The translations under genes and the position numbers were made by a program. The notes beneath the pieces were generated by a model. It made no database searches. It was not told the DNA's origin and saw only the letters and a list, made by a program, of their open reading frames with translations. Of a stretch of 64,000 nt of DNA, positions 45,806 through 54,868 are shown in pieces. Each line of letters opens with the position of its first letter. The stretch's first letter is position 1. Location of the stretch: assembly GCF_900155525.1 (NCBI RefSeq), contig NZ_LT706942.1, positions 129,529-193,528 of the forward strand. The letters are read 5' to 3'. Source of the DNA: Mailhella massiliensis (GTDB taxonomy: Bacteria > Desulfobacterota > Desulfovibrionia > Desulfovibrionales > Desulfovibrionaceae).

Positions 45806-46846
45806 ATGACAGACGATGTTTACGGCGTCATTACCATGGACGGCCCCGCAGGCGTGGGCAAGAGCACGCTGGCCCGCCGCCTTGCTGCGGAACTGGGCAT
45901 AGCCTACCTCGATACGGGCGCCATGTACCGCACCCTCGGGCTGCGCCTCGGCGCGGCTTCCGCCGATATGGAGGAAGCGGTCCTGCGCGCCCGCTGCCGG
46001 GAATACCGTTTCAGTCTGGAAACGCCGGAAGGGGGGGGCGCTCCGCAGCTCTGCTGCAACGGCGTGCCCGTAGGCGCGGAGATCCGCACGGAAAAGGCCG
46101 GGCGTCTGGCTTCTCTCGTGGCGCGGCTGCCGGTGCTCCGGGAAGAGCTTCAGCGCGCGCAGCGCGAGATGGGGGAGGACAGCTCCCTTGTGGCCGAAGG
46201 CCGCGACATGGGCACCAAGGTTTTTCCTGCGGCAAGGCACAAGTTCTTTCTCGACGCGAGACCGGAAGTGCGTGCCCGCCGCCGCTATCTGGAGCTCGAG
46301 GCCCGCGGCGCGCTGAACGGCGAAACGCTGGAAGGCATACAGCGGGGCATTGAGGAGCGCGACGCGCAGGACAGGGGCAGGGCCGTGGACCCGCTGCGTC
46401 CTGCGGAGGACGCCGTCATCGTGGATACGTCCGATCTGGATCTGGAAGGCGTGCTTCGCGTGCTTCTCGACGCCGTGAACACGAAGCAGGCGCAGTCTCC
46501 CTCCGGGAAGGGCGCGCATGTCCATGCCTGCGTGCGCATGGTGCTTTCCCCCGAGGCCTGCCTTATGCTGCGGGACGAGGCGAAACGGGCGGAACTTTTC
46601 ACCCTTGCCCGTGAAGCAGGGTTCAAAGCCGCAGCGGCCGTTTCCGCTTCCCCCCGAGGCGCGGAGCTTTCCTGCTTCGTGAATGAGGAAGGGATGTTCG
46701 TGGCCGTGGCCGAGGCGGAAGAAGGGCCTCATGCTAGGCTGTACGCCCTTGCCGCTGCGCAGGCCGCAGCGGCGGCTCTTGCCGGAGAACTGCCGGAAGA
46801 GTCCGTGGCCATCGAGGCCTGTCTCGAGCACCGGAAGGAAGGCTGA
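45806..46846 (+). CDS. cmk: Cytidylate kinase with an extra C-terminal domain
   Basis: Cmk phosphorylates CMP and dCMP. Residues 1-225 are a complete Cmk: P-loop GPAGVGKST, LDTGAMYRTLGLRLG, SLVAEGRDMGTKVFP with the catalytic arginine-aspartate, RRRYLELEARG in the lid, and DRGRAVDPLRPAEDAVIVDTS. The start at 45806 is 1 bp after the hisC stop. The protein then continues for about 120 residues (MVLSPEACLMLRDEAKRAE and so on), while ordinary Cmk ends near 220-230. This region has a helix-strand-helix pattern and many alanines, and I cannot assign it. No frameshift is needed to join them. Confidence 0.9.
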   Translation: MTDDVYGVITMDGPAGVGKSTLARRLAAELGIAYLDTGAMYRTLGLRLGAASADMEEAVLRARCREYRFSLETPEGGGAPQLCCNGVPVGAEIRTEKAGRLASLVARLPVLREELQRAQREMGEDSSLVAEGRDMGTKVFPAARHKFFLDARPEVRARRRYLELEARGALNGETLEGIQRGIEERDAQDRGRAVDPLRPAEDAVIVDTSDLDLEGVLRVLLDAVNTKQAQSPSGKGAHVHACVRMVLSPEACLMLRDEAKRAELFTLAREAGFKAAAAVSASPRGAELSCFVNEEGMFVAVAEAEEGPHARLYALAAAQAAAAALAGELPEESVAIEACLEHRKEG

Positions 46847-46945
46847 GTCGGCCGGGCCTCCCCGTCGCAGGGGAAGGCCCCTGAAAGGGAATCTTTTACG
46901 CCGGGCCGCGGAAAGCGCCGTGGCCGGAAGCCTCCGGGAGACGCC

Positions 46946-47827
46946 ATGGGGAAGGAAAGCTTTTTCGCGGGTGAGGAAACGGTTCGCGCCACGGGCAAAA
47001 TCAACCTTTTTCTGTTCATCACGGGCAGGCTCTCCAACGGCTACCATGAACTGGAAACGCTGTTCGTGCCTCTGCCGGGGCCTGCGGATACGCTTGTCTT
47101 CCGAAGCGGCGGCCGGGAGCGCGGCCTTCTGGTGCGCTGCGACACTCCGGGGATAGATCCCGGGCGGAACACGCTCACCCGCGCCTATGATCTGTATGCG
47201 GAAGCTTCGGGCTTTGCCCCGGCCGTGGATGTGGAACTTGTCAAGGGCATTCCCCACGGGGCGGGACTCGGCGGCGGAAGCGCGGACGGCGCGGCGGTGC
47301 TCCTCTGGCTTCAGCGCCATGCGCCGCAGCCTCTGCCGGAAGAGACGATGACGGCGCTTGCCGCGCGCGTGGGGGCGGACGTTCCCTTTTTTCTCAGGGG
47401 CAGGCCCTGCCTCGCCGAGGGCATAGGAGAGAAGCTTTCCGAGGCGGAAAGCGGCGTGGAAGGCATGAGCTGCGTCCTTGTCTGCCCGCATGTTCATGTC
47501 GATACGGCATGGGCCTATGCCGCGTGGGACGCAGAAATGATGTCATTTTCCTTGACAGAGAAAACGAAGGCAGATAAAAATAACCGTTCAAGTTACCAGT
47601 CATTCTATGGCAAGAACGACTTCGAACCTGTGGTTTTTGCGGCTCATCCTGAACTGGCGGCATTAAAAATGCAGTTATTACGGGAGGGTGCGGATATCGC
47701 GGGTATGAGTGGAAGCGGTTCGGCACTGTTCGGACTTTTCCGTAATCCTGAACGCGCGGCTCAAGCCGTCCGCACGCTGCGGGAAAGAGGAGAAGAGGCG
47801 GAAGTGTTCGGCCCTTTCCTTTTGTGA
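46946..47827 (+). CDS. ispE: 4-diphosphocytidyl-2-C-methyl-D-erythritol kinase
   Basis: IspE is the GHMP-family kinase of the MEP isoprenoid pathway. The 293-residue protein has the substrate-binding start ATGKINLFLFITGRLSNGYHELETLF. The ATP-binding loop is IPHGAGLGGGSADGAAVL, and a C-terminal motif is GMSGSGSALFGLF. GGGAGA precedes the ATG. The ispE-tRNA-prs order is common in Desulfovibrio and many Proteobacteria. A short stretch near 47540-47680 is AT-richer than the rest, but the frame and motifs are intact. Confidence 0.96.
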   Translation: MGKESFFAGEETVRATGKINLFLFITGRLSNGYHELETLFVPLPGPADTLVFRSGGRERGLLVRCDTPGIDPGRNTLTRAYDLYAEASGFAPAVDVELVKGIPHGAGLGGGSADGAAVLLWLQRHAPQPLPEETMTALAARVGADVPFFLRGRPCLAEGIGEKLSEAESGVEGMSCVLVCPHVHVDTAWAYAAWDAEMMSFSLTEKTKADKNNRSSYQSFYGKNDFEPVVFAAHPELAALKMQLLREGADIAGMSGSGSALFGLFRNPERAAQAVRTLRERGEEAEVFGPFLL

Positions 47828-47849
47828 GTCATCCTGCCGGCTGGAAATG

Positions 47850-47925
47850 TTGGGGTGTCGCCAAGTGGTAAGGCAGCGGGTTTTGGGTCCGCTATTCGCA
47901 GGTTCGAATCCTGCCGCCCCAGCCA
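47850..47925 (+). tRNA. tRNA-Gln (anticodon TTG)
   Basis: A full cloverleaf is present, with acceptor TGGGGTG/CGCCCCA, D arm, anticodon stem GCGGG/TCCGC with loop TTTTGGG (anticodon TTG) and T arm GCAGGTTCGAATCCTGC. G73 and CCA (47923-47925) are encoded. The 5' U1-A72 pair is typical of tRNA-Gln. It lies between ispE (22 bp) and prs (78 bp). Confidence 0.97.
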
Positions 47926-48003
47926 TGTGTCGTTATGTTTCGGCCTCGCCTGGCGGCGGCGCTCTGTATCTTTTGGATACTTTACTCAGGAAGGCATGCT
48001 CCT

Positions 48004-48939
48004 ATGTACGGCGACCTTAAAATTCTCACGGGTACGGCCAATCCACAGCTGGCCATGGATATTTGCGACCACCTTGGCTGCTCCCTCACGCCTGCGCTCT
48101 GCACGACGTTCAGCGACGGCGAGCTGCGTGTGGAAATCGGCGCCAGCGTGCGCGGGCATGACGTATTCGTCATTCAGTCTACCTGTGCCCCGGCCAACAA
48201 GTCCCTCATGGAACTGTGCCTCATCCTCGACGCCCTGAAGCGTGCCAGCGCCGGCCGCATCACGGCCGTCATTCCCTATTTCGGCTACGCCCGTCAGGAC
48301 CGCAAGGTCAGCCCCCGTGCGCCCATCAGCGCCAAGCTCGTTTCCGACTTCCTCACCGTGGCGGGCGCTCAGCGCATCGTGACGGTGGACCTGCACGCCG
48401 GTCAGATTCAGGGCTTCTTCAACTGCCCTGTGGACAACCTGTACGCCCGCCCCGTGCTGCTGAAGAAACTCAGCGCCCTTTCCGGCGAGATCGTCATGGT
48501 CTCTCCCGACGCCGGCGGCGTGGAACGTGCCCGTTCCTTCGCCAAGAAGATGGACGCCAGCCTTGCCGTCATCGACAAGCGCCGCGACCGTCCCAACCAG
48601 GTGGCGGAAATGCACATCGTCGGCGATGTCGCCGGCAAGACGGCCGTGCTTGTGGACGACATGATCGATACCGCGGGCACCATCTGCACCGCCGCCAACA
48701 TCCTCATGGAAGGCGGCGCCAAGGAAGTGTATGCCTGCGCGACCCATGCCGTGCTTTCCGGCCCTGCCTGCGAGCGCCTCAATGATTCTCCCTTCAAGGA
48801 AATCATCGTAACCGACACCATTCCGCTCGGCGACCATGCCGCCCAGTGTGAAAAGCTCCGCGTGGCTTCCATCGCCGGAGTTCTGGCCAAGAGTATCCGC
48901 AATATTCACGACGGTTCTTCTGTCAGCGCCCTGTTCTAA
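48004..48939 (+). CDS. prs: Ribose-phosphate pyrophosphokinase
   Basis: Prs makes PRPP from ribose-5-phosphate and ATP, feeding purine, pyrimidine, histidine and tryptophan synthesis. The 311-residue protein starts MYGDLKILTGTANPQLA (AGGAAGG lies upstream). It has FSDGELRVEI, the ATP-site IPYFGYARQDRK, VDLHAGQIQGFF, and the PRPP-binding loop AVLVDDMIDTAGTICTAA. The longer frame to 47935 overlaps the tRNA spacer and is not supported. Upp at 10.4 kb uses its product. It is followed after 72 bp by rplY. Confidence 0.97.
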   Translation: MYGDLKILTGTANPQLAMDICDHLGCSLTPALCTTFSDGELRVEIGASVRGHDVFVIQSTCAPANKSLMELCLILDALKRASAGRITAVIPYFGYARQDRKVSPRAPISAKLVSDFLTVAGAQRIVTVDLHAGQIQGFFNCPVDNLYARPVLLKKLSALSGEIVMVSPDAGGVERARSFAKKMDASLAVIDKRRDRPNQVAEMHIVGDVAGKTAVLVDDMIDTAGTICTAANILMEGGAKEVYACATHAVLSGPACERLNDSPFKEIIVTDTIPLGDHAAQCEKLRVASIAGVLAKSIRNIHDGSSVSALF

Positions 48940-49011
48940 ATCAGGGGATTGAAGACGATATATCGCGCCGCGCCCCGTTCGACGGGAGACGGCCCATAAG
49001 GAGAAAGCATC

Positions 49012-49602
49012 ATGTCCGAACTGAAAACCCTTTCTGTGAAGAAGCGTACCGCTTTCGGCAAGGGCGCCAATCGCCGCCTTCGTACCGAAGCTCTGGTGCC
49101 CGGCGTCTACTACACCGCCGACGGCCAGAATATCGCCGTTCAGATGGCTGAACTGCCCCTCACCAAGATCTACGAACAGGTGGGCCGCACCAACGTCTTC
49201 CAGCTGGAAATCGAAGACGAAAACGGCGTCAAGACCCTGCACCCCGTGTTCGTGTGGGACGCTCAGTACTCCCCCGTGAAGAACACCTTCACCCATGTCG
49301 ACTTCTTCGGCGTGGATCTTGACAAGGAAATCAAGGTCAAGGTGCAGGTGGAATATGTGGGCACCCCCAAGGGCGTGAAGATGGGCGGCACCATGGAAAC
49401 CTACCGCGACGAAGTGGTTCTTTCCGCCAAGCCCGCCGATATGCCCCGCAAGGTCAGCCTCGACGTTTCCGGTATGGAACTCAACCAGACCATCCGCGTT
49501 TCCAACATGCCCCTGCCTGAAGGCGTGAAGGCCGTGTACAAGTCCGACTTCACCATGGTCTCCGTGTTCATGGAAGGCGCTGAAGAAGCTCCCGCCGAAT
49601 AA
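49012..49602 (+). CDS. rplY: Ribosomal protein bL25, long (CTC) form
   Basis: bL25 binds 5S rRNA. The 196-residue protein is the long form: an N-terminal 5S-binding domain (about 1-95; KKRTAFGKGANRRLR) and the C-terminal TL5/CTC beta domain (about 100-185; VQVEYVGTPKGVKMGG). AAGGAG precedes the ATG. The prs-rplY order is conserved in many bacteria, where pth usually follows. No pth is seen here, and the terminator at 49627 ends the unit. Confidence 0.95.
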   Translation: MSELKTLSVKKRTAFGKGANRRLRTEALVPGVYYTADGQNIAVQMAELPLTKIYEQVGRTNVFQLEIEDENGVKTLHPVFVWDAQYSPVKNTFTHVDFFGVDLDKEIKVKVQVEYVGTPKGVKMGGTMETYRDEVVLSAKPADMPRKVSLDVSGMELNQTIRVSNMPLPEGVKAVYKSDFTMVSVFMEGAEEAPAE

Positions 49603-49626
49603 TCGGCGCGCAGGCTTTGCATATCC

Positions 49627-49658
49627 GGCCGGGACAGATTTTCTGCCCCGGCCTTTTT
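49627..49658 (+). terminator. Terminator of prs-rplY
   Basis: GGCCGGG (49627-49633) pairs with CCCCGGCC (49646-49653), followed by TTTTTT. It lies 25 bp past the rplY stop. Confidence 0.88.
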
Positions 49659-49835
49659 TCTGCGCCGGGCAGGCGCCGCGGCTTCCGGTGCGAGACGCTC
49701 TTCCGGGATGACCGTTTCCCGTTTTTTCTTCCGGGATACGCACCGGGCCTGTCCGAATGGAACCGTGTTTCGAGTTTCTTCCGCGACTTTTCGGCGTAAG
49801 GAACCCGTCTGCAATGTTTTTCGCAAGAGGCAGCC

Positions 49836-50351
49836 ATGTCCCTTTCCTCTTCCAGAGGCGTTTCCGTTCTCGGCATAGACCCGGGTTCCAACATCACGGG
49901 CTGGGGTATCGTGCGCGAATGCTCGGGTCGGCTGGAACTGGTGGCCAACGGCGCTTTGCGTGTGAAGGGCGCCACCTTCCCCGAACGTCTTGCCTGCATC
50001 TATCACGGCCTGCACGACATCATTGAGGAGTATCGTCCCGATGAGGCGGGGGTGGAGCAGGTGTTCACGGCCAAGAACATCGCCTCCACCATCAAGCTGG
50101 CGCAGGCCAGGGGTGCGGCCATAGCGGCCTGTGCCTCCTTCCGTCTTGCCGTACAGGACTATGAACCCACGCTGGTGAAAAAGACGCTCGTGGGCACGGG
50201 CAGGGCGGAAAAGGAGCAGGTGGCCTTCATGGTGGCGCGTCTTCTGGGCAGGACGCATATCGAAGGCCCGCTGGACAGTTCCGACGCGCTGGCCATAGCC
50301 GTGTGCCATCTTACGCTGCGCCGTTTCCGTCGGCTGGAAGACATGGCCTGA
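49836..50351 (+). CDS. ruvC: Holliday junction resolvase RuvC
   Basis: RuvC cuts Holliday junctions with RuvAB. The 171-residue protein has the catalytic set of the family: Asp in GIDPGSNITGWG, Glu in GVEQVF, and the closing acidic pair in DSSDALAIAVCH. FTAKNIASTIKLAQARGAA is the conserved middle segment. AGAGG precedes the ATG. ruvA and ruvB, often next to ruvC, are not present. The following 850 bp appear to be empty. Confidence 0.96.
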   Translation: MSLSSSRGVSVLGIDPGSNITGWGIVRECSGRLELVANGALRVKGATFPERLACIYHGLHDIIEEYRPDEAGVEQVFTAKNIASTIKLAQARGAAIAACASFRLAVQDYEPTLVKKTLVGTGRAEKEQVAFMVARLLGRTHIEGPLDSSDALAIAVCHLTLRRFRRLEDMA

Positions 50352-51207
50352 AAAGCCTGAGGCTGCTTCGGCGGAAGCTTCGGCCGTATTCGGAAAAGGC
50401 CGCGGCTTCGCATGTCCGGCATACGCGTTCTTCCCCGGAACGTCTTCTTTTTCCGCGAAAACGAACGGCAAGCCCGGCATCCTCCCTTCCGGCGTCTTCT
50501 TTGCGGCGGACGGAGACCGCTTTCGGGACCATACGGAAAATTTTCTCCGCAACGCCCATGGCGGCGCAGGCTGGGAGCCTCTGTGCGTTGCCGCGCGGGC
50601 GGAAGCAGACTTCCATGACGGAATGCTTCCCGCGGAAGAGAGGAGCTGCCGCCGGAACGTATGCCCCTGCGGCATGTTTTTCTGAGAACCGTTCCGCTCC
50701 GCTTCGGAAAGGGGCGTGTCAAAATTTCTGCTCTTTGCCGGGAAGCTTTCTTCCCCGGGCCGGGTTCTGCCTCCGGCATGGCGGGACAGAGAAGGGGATT
50801 TCCCCGGAACCGGGGGCTTCCGACAGTTTTCTGGCTTTCGGCGCGCGATATGCGCGGGAAATTCCGGCGTGTCCGGCAGGAAGAAGGGAAGACGCGCGTC
50901 TTTTTTTTTCTCGGTTCCGGTCAGGAAAAGGGGAGCGGGGGCGTTTTTTTCCCTGTTCCGTCGTTCTGCGGTCTGAAAAACGGGGCGGAAGCATATTTTT
51001 TCGGAGAAGCCGGCCAGTTCTTCCTTCTGCGCCGGCCATGTTTTTTTCCGGGGTTCAAAAATTTTTCAGCCCGTCTGCACCACTCTTCCGCAGACGGGGC
51101 GGGCGTTCAAAAAAAAATACGGATTTTGTCCCTTTTTCAGGAGATAAAACGGGAGGTAAAAATATAACATGCTGTTTTTATATGTGAAAATAAAAATATA
51201 TCATGTT
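50352..51207. other. Non-coding gap of about 850 bp
   Basis: The first 700 bp are GC-rich and contain open frames on both strands, none with family features or ribosome sites. From about 51050 the sequence becomes sharply AT-rich, leading to the sigma-54 promoter. I see no RNA gene or repeat. Decayed coding sequence, possibly a lost neighbour of ruvC, is one explanation. Confidence 0.5.
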
Positions 51208-51223
51208 TGGCATGAAATTTGCA
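51208..51223 (+). promoter_or_regulatory. Sigma-54 (RpoN) promoter upstream of the SEC-C gene
   Basis: TGGCATG (51208-51214), four bases, and TTGCA (51219-51223) match the TGGCACG-N4-TTGCW consensus with one difference. GG at 51209-51210 and GC at 51221-51222 are exactly ten bases apart. The element lies in an AT-rich tract 150 bp before the start codon. Confidence 0.7.
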
Positions 51224-51371
51224 TAATAGATGGTACATTCCTTTGGAAATCCATCAACACCACTCGCCCGTCGGCTTCCCTCTCCGGCGGGCTTTTTTCT
51301 GCCCTCTGCGGACTTGTGTTCTGATGAAAATGCGGGCACACTGCGCGCAAACCTTTTTGGAGGAGACGCCT

Positions 51372-51863
<492 letters not shown>

Positions 51864-51877
51864 GGCCTGCGTGCTGA

Positions 51878-51905
51878 GAAGCGCCTCCGGGCGCTTCCCT
51901 GTTTT
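51878..51905 (+). terminator. Terminator of the YchJ-like gene
   Basis: GAAGCGCC (51878-51885) pairs with GGCGCTTC (51890-51897) and is followed by CCTGTTTT. It begins 15 bp past the stop codon. Confidence 0.65.
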
Positions 51906-51940
51906 CCCGCCGGAGGAAAAGGGGAAGCTTGAGAAAACCC

Positions 51941-51969
51941 TTGCGTCCCGGCGCAAAACAAGGTATTAG
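51941..51969 (+). promoter_or_regulatory. Possible promoter of dsrC
   Basis: TTGCGT (51941-51946) and TATTAG (51964-51969) are separated by 17 bp. Both matches are moderate. A GCCTGCA/TGCAGGC hairpin lies in the leader (52141-52159). The long leader of about 220 bases makes this uncertain. Confidence 0.35.
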
Positions 51970-52197
51970 GCTTCTTCGGCGGGTACATCGTGAAGTGTCT
52001 TTCGGGGATTTCCCCGTTCAGGTGAGACTCTTTGCGGCCCGGGCAAAAAGAATCGCCGGCAGGGCTTGTCATTTCCCCCTATTTGTGGCAGGCTGTCGTG
52101 AACAGAAGGAACGGCATTCTTTTTTCCTTTTCGTATGTGAGCCTGCATCTTGTGCAGGCAATTTCCCACAGTCCCAACATGTCCAAGGAGGACGCGC

Positions 52198-52515
52198 ATG
52201 GCTGAAGTTTCTTTCCAGGGAAAGACCTTTGAAGTCGACGAAGACGGTTTCCTGCTTCGCTTCGAAGACTGGTGCCCTGAATGGCTCGAATTCGTGAAGG
52301 AATCCGAAGGTATTCCGGAACTCACCGCCGATCATCATAAGGTTATCGACTTCCTGCAGGACTACTACAAGAAGAATGGTATCGCCCCCATGGTGCGTAT
52401 CATGTCCAAGAACACCGGCTACAAGCTGAAGGAAATCTACGAACTGTTCCCCTCCGGCCCCGGTAAGGGCGCCTGCAAGATGGCCGGTCTGCCCAAGCCC
52501 ACCGGCTGCGTGTAA
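52198..52515 (+). CDS. dsrC: Dissimilatory sulfite reductase-associated protein DsrC
   Basis: DsrC is the small sulfur carrier that receives sulfite-derived sulfur at DsrAB as a trisulfide between its two cysteines and is then reduced by DsrMKJOP. The 105-residue protein has the strictly conserved C-terminal arm with Cys93 and Cys104, eleven residues apart, one residue before the end. This is the true DsrC form, not TusE or RspA, which lack one cysteine. AAGGAGGA precedes the ATG at 52198. It is monocistronic with a strong terminator. That matches its need for much higher expression than its partners. dsrAB is not in the window. Confidence 0.97.
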   Translation: MAEVSFQGKTFEVDEDGFLLRFEDWCPEWLEFVKESEGIPELTADHHKVIDFLQDYYKKNGIAPMVRIMSKNTGYKLKEIYELFPSGPGKGACKMAGLPKPTGCV

Positions 52516-52560
52516 ACCGGTATTCTTGTGCTGATCGCATAGCGGACAGCTTTAGGAAAA

Positions 52561-52588
52561 GGCGAAAGAGCTTCTCTTTCGCCTTTTT
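52561..52588 (+). terminator. Terminator of dsrC
   Basis: GGCGAAAGAG (52561-52570) pairs with CTCTTTCGCC (52574-52583) across three bases, and seven T follow. It lies 46 bp past the stop codon. Confidence 0.95.
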
Positions 52589-52671
52589 TTCTACTTGCCT
52601 GCGTGCAGAGCCTTTGATAGAGATGTAGGTATCCGAGTTTGCCATAACATTTTAAGTTGATGGAGGATTCC

Positions 52672-53670
52672 ATGAAAACGTTTCGTCATGCGCTGTTTGC
52701 TGCGGCCCTGGTGATGGGGATTGCCTCTGCCGCTCAGGCTGCGGATCTTGTCCGTAAGGTGGACAGCTTCGATCTTCTGGCCGATCAGTCCGGTTCCATG
52801 ATGATGAAGTCCGACACGTTCAAGATGACCAAGGCCGCCGCCGCCAAGCAGGTTCTCGCCGCCGTGAATGAAGCCATTCCCGACCTCGGCTACAAGGCCT
52901 CCCTGCACACCGTTGCTCCCGCGGGCCGCGTGGTTGCCTATGGCGACTGGGATCGTTCCGCCATGGCCGAAGGCATCGCCTCTCTTGAAGACGCCGGCGC
53001 GGTGTTCGGTCGTATGACTCCCATGGGCGACGGCCTTGCCGTCAACTCCGGCGACTATGCCTCCATGGCCCGTCCTACCGCCATCGTGCTCGCTTCCGAC
53101 GGCGCCAACAACCTCGGCGTCGATCCTGTGGCCGAAGCCGCCGCCATCTACCAGGCTCAGCCCGGCATCTGCTTCCACATCATCTCCTTTGCCGACACTG
53201 AAGAAGGTCAGGCCGTTCTCGACAAGATCGCCGGTCTGAACTCCTGCTCCGTGTCCGTGAAGGGCGCCGACCTCATGGCCGACCAGAACGCTCTGAACCA
53301 GTTCGTGGCCGACGTGTTCTACACCGGCGCTGCTGCTGAAGAAGCTCTGGTGCTCCATGGCGTCAACTTCGCCTTCGACTCCTATGCCCTCGACGCCAAG
53401 GCTCAGGGCATCCTCGACGAAGCCGCCGCCGTGCTCAAGGAAAAGAACGTGCACGTCACCCTGGAAGGCTGGACCGACTCCATCGGTACCGACGCCTACA
53501 ACAAGGTTCTCTCTCAGAACCGCGCCAATACCGTTAAGGCGTATCTCGTGGAACAGGGCGTTCCTGCTTCCAAGCTGACCGCCATCGGCATGGGCAAGTC
53601 CTTCAAGTACGACAACGCCACCGAAGAAGGCCGTTACCTGAACCGTCGCGTTGAGCTGCTTTTCAACTAA
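52672..53670 (+). CDS. Secreted vWA-OmpA fusion protein
   Basis: The 332-residue protein has a signal peptide (residues 1-23, cut after AQA). A von Willebrand A domain follows with the MIDAS motif D38-Q-S40-G-S42 and an internal TAIVLASDGANN. From about residue 225 there is an OmpA-type peptidoglycan-binding domain (VNFAFDSYALDAKAQGILDEA, TDSIGTDAYNKVLSQNRA, NRRVELLFN). It has no membrane barrel, so it should sit in the periplasm on peptidoglycan. The vWA domain probably binds a partner or metal. GGAGG precedes the ATG. Codon use (heavy use of GCC, CTC and AAG) suggests high expression. It is followed by a strong terminator. Confidence 0.88.
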   Translation: MKTFRHALFAAALVMGIASAAQAADLVRKVDSFDLLADQSGSMMMKSDTFKMTKAAAAKQVLAAVNEAIPDLGYKASLHTVAPAGRVVAYGDWDRSAMAEGIASLEDAGAVFGRMTPMGDGLAVNSGDYASMARPTAIVLASDGANNLGVDPVAEAAAIYQAQPGICFHIISFADTEEGQAVLDKIAGLNSCSVSVKGADLMADQNALNQFVADVFYTGAAAEEALVLHGVNFAFDSYALDAKAQGILDEAAAVLKEKNVHVTLEGWTDSIGTDAYNKVLSQNRANTVKAYLVEQGVPASKLTAIGMGKSFKYDNATEEGRYLNRRVELLFN

Positions 53671-53689
53671 TTTTTGAGCCTCTATAATC

Positions 53690-53717
53690 AAAGGGGCCCG
53701 GTTTTCCGGGCCCCTTT
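53690..53717 (+). terminator. Terminator of the vWA-OmpA gene
   Basis: AAAGGGGCCCGG (53690-53701) pairs with CCGGGCCCCTTT (53706-53717). It lies 20 bp past the stop codon. Confidence 0.9.
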
Positions 53718-53746
53718 CTGCTTTCTGCAAGAACGGAGTTTCCTTC

Positions 53747-54163
53747 ATGTTGCGTAAGTGTTGGATGGGTATCGTTTTCTGTGGTCTGCTTCTGCTGGAC
53801 CCCTGCTCTTCCTTTGCGGCTAATGAATCCAAAATTCAGGCCGATCTCGACGCCTTCGTCAATCAGTACATCACCAGCGCCAACAAGCGCATGACCGTCA
53901 ATCGTGCGCGTCCGCAGGTGTTCAAGCGCGGCTCCAAGTACATTGCCACGTTCACGGAAATCAATAGGCAGAGCGCCACGGCGCAGATGCGCAAGAGCAA
54001 GAGCAAGCATTTTGACTATGTGGCGACGCTCCGCTACGAAGAGCTTACCTTCGAGAGCGAGGGCAGCACCCGCAAGGAAGCTGCGAACGGTCAGTTCCGC
54101 TGCGTCAAGGTCCGCAAGCTGACGGAACTTCCCCGCTATGTGAAAGGCAAGTGGGAAAACTGA
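53747..54163 (+). CDS. Secreted protein of unknown function
   Basis: I do not recognise the family. The 138-residue protein has a signal peptide (about residues 1-25; GIVFCGLLLLDPCSSFAA), so the mature product should be periplasmic. The cysteine in DPCSS is not in a good lipobox. The mature part is basic and mixed: a helix (ADLDAFVNQYITSANKRM), then strands (KYIATFTEIN, FDYVATLRYEELTFES). GGAG precedes the ATG. It stands just after the vWA-OmpA terminator on the same strand. A link with that gene is possible but unproven. Confidence 0.7.
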   Translation: MLRKCWMGIVFCGLLLLDPCSSFAANESKIQADLDAFVNQYITSANKRMTVNRARPQVFKRGSKYIATFTEINRQSATAQMRKSKSKHFDYVATLRYEELTFESEGSTRKEAANGQFRCVKVRKLTELPRYVKGKWEN

Positions 54164-54194
54164 TACACGCAGAAGCGACGCCCTATCGTCAACA

Positions 54195-54240
54195 GCCGGC
54201 TTTTCCGAGAGTTTCGGGAAAGTCGGCTGAATGTTTTAAA
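54195..54240 (+). terminator. Possible terminator of the secreted protein gene
   Basis: An imperfect stem, CAGCCGGCTTTTCC with GGGAAAGTCGGCTG (about 54195-54231), is followed by TGTTTTAAA. It is 30 bp past the stop codon. Confidence 0.5.
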
Positions 54241-54852
54241 GGCCGTGTGTTCGGCATTCCGACGGGGCGGACAGGGCCGTCTCTGTCTGCGGGAACATGT
54301 TCTCGTCGTCTTCCGGTATAGGGGAGAGGCAGAAAACGGCAGGCGTTGCGGTCTGTTCCTTTAAGCTCCCTCGGCCGGGCGTGGGGGGGGAAAACGTATG
54401 GCTGTGATGCGTCAGAAAGCTTCTTTGGATTCCGGCAGAACATGGGGCGTTCCGGCAGTCATGCCCGGAGCAGGTCACAAGGCGTTCACGAGGGATGCCA
54501 CAACGAAGCGGGCGCATACGGAACATGGCTGCCGGTTCCCATGGAGATGCCCCGAAATGCCGCAGACAGGCTTTCTCTGGCGAGAAGAAACAGGGCGCGG
54601 GGAAGATGACGAAGACCATGGGAGCGGAAGGGAGGAAGCATGGGGGAAGCGGATGTTGTTCCGGTCATGCCCGCAGGTTGTGGGACATGCCGCCGGAGAC
54701 GGGCGTATCGTCGCATGTCGGGGCGTGGAAGGGGAAGCGCAGTCTGATGCCCTGCGGAAGCTTCGGCGCCCCTGATATCGCATCCGTGCGTTTTGCCGCC
54801 CGTTTCCTGTGTCGATGCGGCAGGGAAAAGCCAGACAACGATATCTGAGCAC
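54241..54852. other. Non-coding gap of about 600 bp before the IS element
   Basis: No gene or RNA is recognised. The open frames on both strands are short and show no family features. This is the last stretch of GC-rich backbone before the mobile island. Confidence 0.5.
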
Positions 54853-54868
54853 CTAGGTTTAGGACTCA

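Noticed and set aside
50303..51187. 294-codon plus-strand frame after ruvC
   Set aside because: It overlaps the ruvC end, is Phe/Arg/Pro-rich with no ordered domain, lacks a ribosome site and crosses the AT-rich promoter tract.
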